A stretch of DNA of 6,641 nucleotides from Ignavibacteriales bacterium (GTDB lineage: Bacteria; Bacteroidota; Ignavibacteria; Ignavibacteriales; Ignavibacteriaceae). Of the stretch, positions 1 through 5,292 are shown in pieces (position 1 is the stretch's first letter; the number at the start of each line of letters is the position of its first letter). A program made the position numbers and the translations under genes. Below the pieces are notes generated by a model. It worked only from the letters and a program-made list of their open reading frames with translations, made no database searches and had not been told where the DNA came from. The DNA lies in the NCBI GenBank assembly GCA_027349615.1, contig DAIEML010000132.1:1-6641 (forward strand), written 5' to 3'.

Positions 1-6
1 GTTTTA

Positions 7-41
7 AAAGACAAAAGGAAAGCATGATGCTTTCCTTTTTT
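7..41 (-). terminator. Intrinsic terminator after rplI (possibly bidirectional)
   Basis: A perfect 12-bp inverted repeat (arms 13-24 and 28-39, loop TGA) lies 25 bases past the rplI stop codon. Read on the minus strand, the GC-containing core GGAAAGCA/TGCTTTCC is followed by the T-rich run TTTTGTCTTTT, the classic Rho-independent layout. The plus-strand reading also ends in six Ts (36-41), so the element could also stop a convergent gene lying left of the window. It closes the rpsF-ssb-rpsR-rplI operon. Confidence 0.88.
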
Positions 42-65
42 AGTATTTAGGCAATTAAATTTAAT

Positions 66-509
66 TTATTCTCTAACTACCCAGACTTTAATATTTGCAG
101 TTACATTTGCATGTAGTTTAATGCTAATTCCATATATACCCAAGGATTTAATTGGCTCTTCAATTTCTATTTTTCTTTTATCAATTTCATAGCCTTTTTC
201 TTTCAATGAATCAGCTATCATTTGTGTTGTAACCGAACCAAATATTTTATCTTCCTCACCAACTTGTACTGGAATAGATACTGATACTTTTTCCAATTCT
301 ACGGCAAGTTTTTCTGCTGATTGTATTTCTTGCTGAAGTTTTTTCTCAAAATTTTTCTTTTCTTCTTCAAGGGCAATTAAATTCCCTTTTAATGCCGTGT
401 AAGCAATCTTCCGGGGAATTAAAAAATTTCTCGCAAAACCTTCTTTTACCTCAACTATGTCTCCAACTTGTCCAAGTGATTCATAGTTTTGTCTTAGTAT
501 TACTTTCAT
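66..509 (-). CDS. rplI: 50S ribosomal protein bL9
   Basis: bL9 binds 23S rRNA near the base of the L1 stalk with its N-terminal domain and reaches away from the 50S subunit through a long helix. It helps maintain reading frame and ribosome spacing. The 147-residue product matches the usual length (about 148-150). Residues 1-50 form the N-domain, with the family pattern VILRQNYESLGQVGDIVEVK then EGFARNFLIPR. Residues 45-75 are a charged, Glu/Lys-rich connecting helix, and the rest is the C-terminal rRNA-binding domain (IFGSVTTQMIADSLK). The usual Gly after IPR/IPK is Lys here, a small deviation. The ATG start is preceded by AGGAGA four bases upstream (514-519). It is the last gene of the operon, 18 bases after rpsR, and a hairpin terminator follows. 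Identification is secure. Confidence 0.97.
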   Translation of the reverse strand: MKVILRQNYESLGQVGDIVEVKEGFARNFLIPRKIAYTALKGNLIALEEEKKNFEKKLQQEIQSAEKLAVELEKVSVSIPVQVGEEDKIFGSVTTQMIADSLKEKGYEIDKRKIEIEEPIKSLGIYGISIKLHANVTANIKVWVVRE

Positions 510-527
510 TTCTTCTCCTAGATTATA

Positions 528-758
528 TTATCTAACTGTATCAGAGACGTAAGGCAGTAACGCCATATGTCTTGCACGTTTTATAGCAATAGATAATTGT
601 CTTTGATATTTTGAGCTAGTTCCGGTAATTCTTTTAGGAATTATCTTTCCCTGTTCGGTAACATATTTTTGAAGCAGTTTTACATCTTTATAATCAATAT
701 AAGTAACTTTATTTTCAGTAAATCTGCAAACTTTTTTAGTTTTTACTTCTTTTTTCAT
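528..758 (-). CDS. rpsR: 30S ribosomal protein bS18
   Basis: bS18 sits on the 30S platform as a heterodimer with bS6, contacting 16S rRNA helices 22-23. From the ATG at 758 the product is 76 residues, close to the E. coli length of 75. It carries the family core [17 protein letters not shown], then [19 protein letters not shown] and the basic helix [13 protein letters not shown]. The frame stays open upstream to GTG (767) and TTG (770), which would add three or four residues. ATG 758 is preferred because GGTGA (768-764) is a complement of the 16S tail at 5-base spacing, and those upstream codons are part of that site. The gene follows ssb by 13 bases and precedes rplI by 18. Co-transcription with rpsF matches the partnership of the two proteins. 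Confidence 0.95.
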   Translation of the reverse strand: MKKEVKTKKVCRFTENKVTYIDYKDVKLLQKYVTEQGKIIPKRITGTSSKYQRQLSIAIKRARHMALLPYVSDTVR

Positions 759-763
759 TTTTT

Positions 764-768
764 TCACC
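764..768 (-). promoter_or_regulatory. Ribosome binding site deciding the rpsR start
   Basis: On the minus strand GGTGA is complementary to the distal part of the 16S anti-Shine-Dalgarno sequence and lies 5 bases before ATG 758. The same bases could be read as in-frame TTG/GTG start codons (770 and 767), but those have no purine-rich site at a usable distance, only ssb's AT-rich end. This favours the 76-residue bS18. Confidence 0.6.
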
Positions 769-771
769 AAA

Positions 772-1260
772 TTATTTTAATAAATCTGATTCTTCACTTG
801 AAAGGAACTTGTCAAAGGAATCTTCTGTATAATCGATTCCTTCAATGCCTTCTTCATCTGATACGATATCATCTTCATCTGCTTGACCATCAAGGCCATC
901 GCCATTCATTTTTACTCTTTTATTTAAAAACTGAATTCGCCTAGCTTTAATTTCTACAATACTTCGATTATGTCCTTCATCTGATTTCCAGCTTCTGCTT
1001 TGTAATTCACCATCAACTAAAACCGCAGAGCCTTTTTTTAATCTGTCGCGGCAACTTTCTGCTAATTTATTCCATGCTACAATGCCAACATAGCAAACAT
1101 CTTCCTGCCAATTGTTCGAACTATCACGATATTTTCTATTCGAAGCAATTGAAAAATTAACAACAGGTGTGCTATTTGTAGTTTGCCGAAAGATTGGATC
1201 CTTAGTGAGATTTCCGGCAACAATAACATAATTAATTTCAGGCATTTTCAAATCAGCCAT
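772..1260 (-). CDS. ssb: Single-stranded DNA-binding protein
   Basis: SSB coats single-stranded DNA during replication, recombination and repair, normally as a homotetramer of OB folds. The 162-residue product has the OB fold at about residues 8-113: [27 protein letters not shown], then [31 protein letters not shown] and [11 protein letters not shown]. From about residue 117 comes a linker rich in Gly, Asp and Glu. The usual C-terminal tip that recruits partner proteins (Asp-Asp-x-Pro-Phe type) is absent; this protein ends acidic but with SDLLK. No alternative frame near the stop restores Pro-Phe, so a recent frameshift is unlikely. The ATG start has GGAGG seven bases upstream (1268-1272). 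Position between rpsF and rpsR is the common bacterial arrangement. Identity is sure; how it interacts with partners is unclear. Confidence 0.95.
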   Translation of the reverse strand: MADLKMPEINYVIVAGNLTKDPIFRQTTNSTPVVNFSIASNRKYRDSSNNWQEDVCYVGIVAWNKLAESCRDRLKKGSAVLVDGELQSRSWKSDEGHNRSIVEIKARRIQFLNKRVKMNGDGLDGQADEDDIVSDEEGIEGIDYTEDSFDKFLSSEESDLLK

Positions 1261-1294
1261 GGTGTTTCCTCCAAACTATATCTTAAGTTGTTAA

Positions 1295-1717
1295 TTATTT
1301 ATCATTTACGTCTAATTCTTCTTCCGTTTCTTCATTCGCCGTAACTTCGGATGTTCCAGCAGCAGGGGTTTCAATTTCTTCACTTAGTGGAGCAACTCTA
1401 TTCTTTTCAAGATATTCAACTGCATCGCTATCTAATTGTATTGTTAAATATCTTAGAATATGCTCATCTAGTGAGTAGGATCTTTCCAGTTTTGATATTA
1501 TGTTGGAAGGAGAATTAAATCGGTAAATAACATAATAACCGATTTTACTTTTTTTCACCATGTAGGCTAATCTTTTTCTTCCCCAATTCTCAACTTCTCT
1601 AATTTCACCACCATTATTTATTATTGTTTCTTTTATCCTAGAAATGATGGCTTCAATTTGTTCATCATCTAATGCAGCATTTATAATAACCGCACTTTCA
1701 TACACGTTATTTTTCAT
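1295..1717 (-). CDS. rpsF: 30S ribosomal protein bS6
   Basis: bS6 pairs with bS18 and binds the 16S central domain on the platform during late 30S assembly. The 140-residue product has the family's compact alpha/beta fold over residues 1-100: YESAVIINAALDDEQIEAII, then GGEIREVENWGRKRLAYMVKK, IGYYVIYRFNSP and DEHILRYLTIQLD. Residues about 108-140 are an acidic tail rich in Glu, Thr and Ala (EETEEELDVNDK at the end); such tails vary among bS6 proteins. The ATG start follows an extremely strong Shine-Dalgarno site. It heads the rpsF-ssb-rpsR-rplI operon, with 34 bases to ssb. The 5' leader carries a hairpin and CCG resembling the bS6:bS18 feedback element, so translation of the operon is probably autoregulated. 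Confidence 0.97.
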   Translation of the reverse strand: MKNNVYESAVIINAALDDEQIEAIISRIKETIINNGGEIREVENWGRKRLAYMVKKSKIGYYVIYRFNSPSNIISKLERSYSLDEHILRYLTIQLDSDAVEYLEKNRVAPLSEEIETPAAGTSEVTANEETEEELDVNDK

Positions 1718-1726
1718 TCGATCTAG

Positions 1727-1773
1727 TCACCTCCTTTGGACTATCGGCCCTCATTCTTGACGAGAGCAGGGGT
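1727..1773 (-). promoter_or_regulatory. Candidate bS6:bS18-binding leader with strong ribosome binding site
   Basis: In the rpsF mRNA leader, CUCUC (1766-1762) can pair with GAGGG (1752-1748), closing a 9-base loop. The trinucleotide CCG (1747-1745) follows the stem directly, and one further G-C pair (1767/1747) is possible. ACCCCU (1773-1768) can pair with AGGAGGU (1735-1729) with one bulged A, which would enclose the hairpin and mask the Shine-Dalgarno site. That site matches the 16S tail over ten bases (AAGGAGGTGA, 1736-1727) and ends nine bases before the ATG. Many bacteria have an rpsF leader in which a CCG beside a stem mimics the 16S site and is bound by the bS6:bS18 complex. The pairings are seen by eye; assignment to that family is inference, and the outer helix is less certain than the hairpin. 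Confidence 0.5.
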
Positions 1774-1904
1774 TAAATATATTTTTATTTCAAAAAACGG
1801 ATGTTAATTTATTTAATTAGAATCGTAATTACAAGTAAAAATCATTTTAAAATTGTTTATAAAATTCATTAATCTTTATAAAATGTTAAAATATTTTCAA
1901 AAAT
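1774..1904 (-). other. AT-rich intergenic region, pth to rpsF
   Basis: This 131-base stretch between the pth stop and the rpsF leader structure is almost all A and T. It has no open reading frame of note and no GC-rich terminator hairpin. It probably holds a promoter for the rpsF operon: weak -35/-10 look-alikes occur, for example TTGTAA with TAAATT at 17-base spacing (about 1828-1800). Base composition alone makes such matches frequent, so none is called. The upstream genes could also read through. Confidence 0.4.
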
Positions 1905-2486
1905 TTAATTTTTATTTGATTCAGCAGCTTTACTGTTTGCATCTAAAAGTTGTTTTATGCCCCCAATTATAAATTGTTCAATGAGATATGAAGAAAATTT
2001 AAAAGAATCATTTAAGTTTATTTTTTCTTCTCTTGTAAAATTTGAAAGGACATATTCAGCCATCTCACCTTTTTCAAATTTGTTGCCAATACCTATTCTT
2101 AATCTCGGAAATTTATCAGATTCCAGATGGTATATTATTGAACTAACACCATTATGGCCACCATCTCCACCAGAGATTTTAATTTTAATTTTTGATATTT
2201 CAAGATTTATATCGTCGTGAACCACAAGTAAATCTTGTGGAGCTAATCCATAATTGTGAATAATGAAATGAGCTGCTGTACCGCTATTGTTTATAAAAGT
2301 TGTAGGTCTAACTAGCAGAAATTTTGAATCTTGAATTACTCCTTCACAAAAATAGAAATCACTTTTAGATGGAGTAAATAAAAGCGAGTGTGACTTTGCA
2401 AAATAATCTAATAATATGAAACCAGCATTATGCCTGTTGGCTTTATATAGATTGCCAGGATTCCCTATCCCTAAAATAACACGCAC
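1905..2486 (-). CDS. pth: Peptidyl-tRNA hydrolase
   Basis: Pth cleaves the ester bond of peptidyl-tRNAs that drop off ribosomes, recycling tRNA in the cytoplasm. The 193-residue product has the full family length and the expected active site: Asn9 in GIGNPG, catalytic His19 in RHNAG, Asn66 in TTFINNSG, Asp91 in VVHDD, and His111-Asn112 in GGDGGHNG. These correspond to E. coli Asn10, His20, Asn68, Asp93 and His113-Asn114. RLRIGIG (128-134) is also typical. The start is GTG at 2484-2486; no earlier in-frame start fits between it and the rplY stop 11 bases upstream, and the next in-frame ATG would remove the active site. Its ribosome binding site is weak (AGAAGAA). Close spacing indicates co-transcription with rplY and prs, so pth may depend partly on translational coupling. 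Function is confident. Confidence 0.96.
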   Translation of the reverse strand: MRVILGIGNPGNLYKANRHNAGFILLDYFAKSHSLLFTPSKSDFYFCEGVIQDSKFLLVRPTTFINNSGTAAHFIIHNYGLAPQDLLVVHDDINLEISKIKIKISGGDGGHNGVSSIIYHLESDKFPRLRIGIGNKFEKGEMAEYVLSNFTREEKINLNDSFKFSSYLIEQFIIGGIKQLLDANSKAAESNKN

Positions 2487-2497
2487 GTTCTTCTAAA

Positions 2498-3136
2498 TTA
2501 TTCTTCTTCCTCTTCAGATTTTGCTTTTCCAATAACTTCTGGTTCAGTTGGACCTTCTGCGGCGGCTTCAGCTGAAACTTCAACTTCTGCTTTAGGATGA
2601 GTTACAGCAACAATCACAGTGTCTGCAGGGTTTAATATTTCAACGTTCTCAACTACTAAATCTTTAACATGAATAGAATCTCCAAGTTTTAATTCTTGGA
2701 TGTTAATATCAATATGTTGCGGAATATCTTTTGGTAAGCATTCAATTTCTAATTTGTGCAATAATGTTTGGAGTACGCCACCTTCCTTAACTCCAACAGG
2801 ACTTCCATGAAATTGAATTGGAACTTCTAATTGGAAAGTTTCACCAGAAGTTAGGCCTAACATATCAACATGAATGACTTTGTCAGTTAGAGGATCAAAT
2901 TGTATATCTTTAATTACACAATCATATTCTTCATTAGTATTCAACTTTAGAGATATTAAATGTGTTTCGGTTGTATACACCAGTGGATTAATTTCTTTTT
3001 CATTTACATCGATTGGTATTGGGCTGCTATGTTTAGAATAATATACTCCAGGGATTCTTCCATTACTTCGTAACTCACTTCGCGAAGATTTTGTAATATT
3101 TTTTCTTACATTGGCTGTTAAAATTACTTTTTCCAT
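2498..3136 (-). CDS. rplY: 50S ribosomal protein bL25, long (TL5/CTC) form
   Basis: bL25 binds 5S rRNA in the 50S central protuberance. The 212-residue product is the long two-domain form rather than the roughly 95-residue E. coli form. Residues 1-92 are the 5S-binding domain (RKNITKSSRSELRSNGRIPGVYY, split around the start of the fold, and CVIKDIQFDPLTDKVIHVDM). Residues 93-185 are the beta-rich C-terminal domain (VPIQFHGSPVGVKEGGVLQ, IPQHIDINIQELKLGDSIHV). After residue 185 comes an Ala/Glu-rich disordered tail ending in five Glu. The ATG start has GGAGA four bases upstream (3141-3145). It sits 18 bases after prs and 11 before pth; rplY-pth adjacency is frequent in bacteria. The tail composition is usual for this family and probably not functionally specific. 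Confidence 0.95.
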   Translation of the reverse strand: MEKVILTANVRKNITKSSRSELRSNGRIPGVYYSKHSSPIPIDVNEKEINPLVYTTETHLISLKLNTNEEYDCVIKDIQFDPLTDKVIHVDMLGLTSGETFQLEVPIQFHGSPVGVKEGGVLQTLLHKLEIECLPKDIPQHIDINIQELKLGDSIHVKDLVVENVEILNPADTVIVAVTHPKAEVEVSAEAAAEGPTEPEVIGKAKSEEEEE

Positions 3137-3154
3137 TTTATCTCCAAAAACTAA

Positions 3155-4102
3155 TTAACCTTTATCTATATCAAAAAGTGAACTTATTGATTCGTTATTA
3201 TATGTTCTTCTGATTGCCTCCGCAAATATACCGGCGGCAGATATAACTTCTATTTTATTTGTTTCGGCTTCTTTATTGAGAGAAATTGTATCCGATACAA
3301 AAAGTTTTGTTATTTGAGATTTGTTAATTCTATCTATTGCAGGGCCAGAAAGCAACGGATGAGTAACTGCGCCAAATATCTTTTTAGCGCCTTTATTTTT
3401 CAAGGCTTCAATTGCTCCAACAAAAGTTCCTGCGGTATCAATTAAATCATCAACTAATAAAATATCTTTATCTTCTACGTTTCCAATTATATGAACAACC
3501 TCTGCAAGATTTTGTTTAGGTCTTCTTTTATCAATAACAACAAGATCAGCTTGAAGGCGCTTTGCATAAGAACGAGCCATTTTTATTCCGCCAACATCCG
3601 GGGAAACGACCACTAAATTATTTTTTAGTTGGTCAAATTTTCCGCTGAAAACAGAGGAACCATAAAGGTGGTCAAACGGAATATCAAAAAAACCCTGGAT
3701 CTGAGAAGCATGCAAATCCATTGTCATTACTCTATCAGCACCAGCAACAGTAATTAAATTTGCAACAAGTTTAGCTGATATTGATACACGAGGTTGATCT
3801 TTCCTATCTTGTCTCGAATAACCGAAATACGGAATTACAGCTGTTATTCTTTTGGCAGAAGCTCTTTTAGCAGCATCAACCATAATTAGGAGTTCAATTA
3901 GGTTATCAGAAGGAGGATTTGTTGACTGAATAATAAAAACGTCAGATCCTCGAATATTTTCTCCAAATTTGACCCAAATTTCACCGTCGCTAAAACGCTT
4001 TAACTCTACAGCACCTAATGACATTTCCAATTTTTGTGCAATTTTTTCTGCTAGCGGCAGATTAGAACTACCCGAAAAAATCTTATAATCACTTGATGCC
4101 AT
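3155..4102 (-). CDS. prs: Ribose-phosphate pyrophosphokinase (PRPP synthetase)
   Basis: Prs transfers pyrophosphate from ATP to ribose 5-phosphate, giving PRPP for purine, pyrimidine, histidine, tryptophan and NAD synthesis in the cytoplasm. The 315-residue product is the standard length for class I enzymes. Visible elements in order: RFSDGE (36-41), the ATP-contacting YSRQDRK (95-101), the signature MDLHASQIQGFFDIPFDHL (128-146) with His131 as metal/ATP ligand, the flexible catalytic loop DKRRPK (191-196) with Lys192, and the ribose-5-phosphate loop VDDLIDTAGT (217-226). TAGT in place of TGGT also occurs in Bacillus-type enzymes, so it is not a defect. The ATG start has only a weak AGG upstream. 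A consensus-like promoter lies about 45 bases before it, making prs the first gene of prs-rplY-pth. No key residue is missing. Confidence 0.97.
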   Translation of the reverse strand: MASSDYKIFSGSSNLPLAEKIAQKLEMSLGAVELKRFSDGEIWVKFGENIRGSDVFIIQSTNPPSDNLIELLIMVDAAKRASAKRITAVIPYFGYSRQDRKDQPRVSISAKLVANLITVAGADRVMTMDLHASQIQGFFDIPFDHLYGSSVFSGKFDQLKNNLVVVSPDVGGIKMARSYAKRLQADLVVIDKRRPKQNLAEVVHIIGNVEDKDILLVDDLIDTAGTFVGAIEALKNKGAKKIFGAVTHPLLSGPAIDRINKSQITKLFVSDTISLNKEAETNKIEVISAAGIFAEAIRRTYNNESISSLFDIDKG

Positions 4103-4148
4103 AACCTAAAACTAACTAAAGTTCATTAATTAAAAAATTCGAGCGACT

Positions 4149-4177
4149 AATATAAATAAAACCCCTTGGCAAGTCAA
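4149..4177 (-). promoter_or_regulatory. Sigma70-like promoter of prs-rplY-pth
   Basis: On the minus strand TTGACT (4177-4172) and TATATT (4154-4149) are separated by exactly 17 bases, each matching five of six consensus positions. The predicted transcript start is near 4142, giving a leader of about 40 bases before the prs ATG. The GC-richer spacer (GCCAAGGGG) stands out from AT-rich surroundings, so this is less likely a chance match than other AT-rich candidates in the window. Confidence 0.7.
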
Positions 4178-4229
4178 TAAAATACAATTGATAAAAAATT
4201 CAAAAATTGATTAGAATACAAAGAAATTA

Positions 4230-4889
4230 TTAATCTTTTTTCTTTCTAAGCAAAAATATTATCACTATTAATAAAACTAAACCAGAAATTGCATAAATCC
4301 AGGGAGGAGTTTCTTTTAATTTGAAAGGACGAAATGTAACCGAAATTGTTTTTCCGCTTCCGATTTGATCTAAAGAATAATCCCAAATTAAAGTTCTTCC
4401 ATCTTTCGAAACAGCATTGTCAGTAATTATATCCCCGCCGAAAGTGTATTTATAGGTTACGCGAAATGCATTTCCATTGATTCCGAATCCAGTTGCAATT
4501 GGCGGAATAAATTGAGAAAATATTTTCTGTCCTTCGGCGCCATCTTTTAAAGAAAAATTAGAATTTGCAAATGCTTTAGTTTGATTTAATGAATCGATAT
4601 TTGTAAAAGATAAATTGATAATTGCATGTGTAGTACTGTCAGTGGTATCCGTATAAACTTTTATATTTTTTATTGAAGAAAATTTTGATGTAAATTCACT
4701 TCTAATGGAATCTTGGTTAAATATTCCAATTTTATCTAAAATTTTTGCACTTTCATTATCTGGCATTTTTGTCCAGAATATTATATGCATAGAGCCGGAA
4801 CCATCGGCATACAGTTGTACATCCTGAATATAATTTAAGCAACCGCTTAGTAAGAAGGTTAGGAGAAGGGCAAGTATATTTTTTTTCAC
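4230..4889 (-). CDS. Putative LppM-like lipoprotein with C-terminal membrane helix
   Basis: No specific function is known to me. The 219-residue product begins with a lipoprotein signal: basic MKKN, hydrophobic LALLLTFLL, then lipobox LSGC with Cys17 as the lipidated residue. Residues 18-190 form an exported, Ser/Thr/Asn-rich, probably beta-rich domain (VQLYADGSGSMHIIFW near the start, SKDGRTLIWDYSL at 161-173). Residues 197-214 form one hydrophobic helix followed by RKKKD, so the C-terminus should face the cytoplasm and the protein should stay in the inner membrane. This order (lipobox, DGSG-containing beta domain, DGRTLIWDYSL-like strand, single helix) recalls LppM/DUF3153-type proteins; that is from memory of the family, not a search. 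The start is GTG (4887-4889) with no clear Shine-Dalgarno site, chosen because the signal sequence follows immediately. It is upstream of prs on the same strand, but prs has its own promoter. Confidence 0.8.
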   Translation of the reverse strand: MKKNILALLLTFLLSGCLNYIQDVQLYADGSGSMHIIFWTKMPDNESAKILDKIGIFNQDSIRSEFTSKFSSIKNIKVYTDTTDSTTHAIINLSFTNIDSLNQTKAFANSNFSLKDGAEGQKIFSQFIPPIATGFGINGNAFRVTYKYTFGGDIITDNAVSKDGRTLIWDYSLDQIGSGKTISVTFRPFKLKETPPWIYAISGLVLLIVIIFLLRKKKD

Positions 4890-5022
4890 AGTTTTATTTT
4901 GAGATTTTTTATAAAAATAGAAAGATCAATTCTGTTATGTAATTTAGATAACTTTCAGAGTTAATTTATAGAAATTTTTAGAATTTTTCATTAAGTTTCT
5001 TCCTAAAATTTTAGAGGTTGAG
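4890..5022. other. Divergent intergenic region, lipoprotein gene and fmdB
   Basis: These 133 AT-rich bases separate two divergently read genes and should hold a promoter for each. I see no convincing -35/-10 pair in either direction and no operator-like palindrome. The only clear element is AGAGGT (5013-5018), the ribosome binding site of the plus-strand gene, five bases before its ATG. Confidence 0.4.
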
Positions 5023-5283
5023 ATGCCTACGTATGATTATAAGTGTAATAGCTGTGGTAACGTTTTTGAAGTTTTTCAATCGATGAGTGCTGAACCATTA
5101 AAGAAATGTCCAAATTGTAATGGTGAGGTAAAGAGATTAATTGGTGCCGGTGCCGGACCAATTTTGAAAGGAAGCGCTTTCTATCAAACTGATTATAAAA
5201 ATAAATCATCAAAACCAGTAGCAAAAAAAGATTCCCCAAAACCTGCAGCATCTTCTTCCGCCAAAACAGAAACATCTAAATAA
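5023..5283 (+). CDS. FmdB-family zinc-ribbon protein
   Basis: This 86-residue protein starts MPTYDYKCNSCG, the hallmark of the FmdB family of small putative regulators. Two CxxC pairs, Cys8/Cys11 and Cys29/Cys32, form a zinc ribbon (residues 1-37). They are followed by the family's Gly-rich segment and GSAFYQTDYK (51-60). Residues 61-86 are a disordered tail rich in Lys, Ser, Pro and Ala. FmdB was named after a gene near formamidase in Methylophilus; the biochemical role of most members is unknown, so no regulatory target can be assigned. The ATG start has a good ribosome binding site (AGAGGT). It is the only plus-strand gene here, divergent from the lipoprotein gene and convergent with the outer-membrane barrel gene, its stop only 9 bases from that gene's stop. 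Probably a single-gene transcript. Confidence 0.93.
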   Translation: MPTYDYKCNSCGNVFEVFQSMSAEPLKKCPNCNGEVKRLIGAGAGPILKGSAFYQTDYKNKSSKPVAKKDSPKPAASSSAKTETSK

Positions 5284-5292
5284 CTTTATATT

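Noticed and set aside
217..226. TAGT instead of TGGT in the Prs ribose-phosphate loop (protein residues 217-226)
   Set aside because: The same variant is normal in Bacillus-type class I PRPP synthetases, so it is not a damaged active site.
669..944. Plus-strand open frame of 91 codons opposite rpsR and ssb
   Set aside because: It lies antisense across two certain genes, has low-complexity Phe/Ile/Leu-rich content typical of reversed AT-rich coding sequence, and resembles no protein family.
1800..1900. Several -35/-10 look-alikes upstream of rpsF
   Set aside because: The stretch is nearly pure A+T, so partial matches such as TTGAAA...TAAAGA arise by chance; none stands out enough to call a promoter.
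1890..1920. AT-only inverted repeat overlapping the end of pth
   Set aside because: The arms contain only A and T and lack a stable core, so it would not work as an intrinsic terminator.
1957..2220. Plus-strand open frame of 87 codons opposite pth
   Set aside because: It is fully antisense to a well-conserved gene with an intact active site and has no recognisable domain.
5027..5275. Minus-strand open frame of 82 codons opposite fmdB
   Set aside because: The plus-strand frame has two CxxC pairs, a family signature and a ribosome binding site; the minus frame has none of these.
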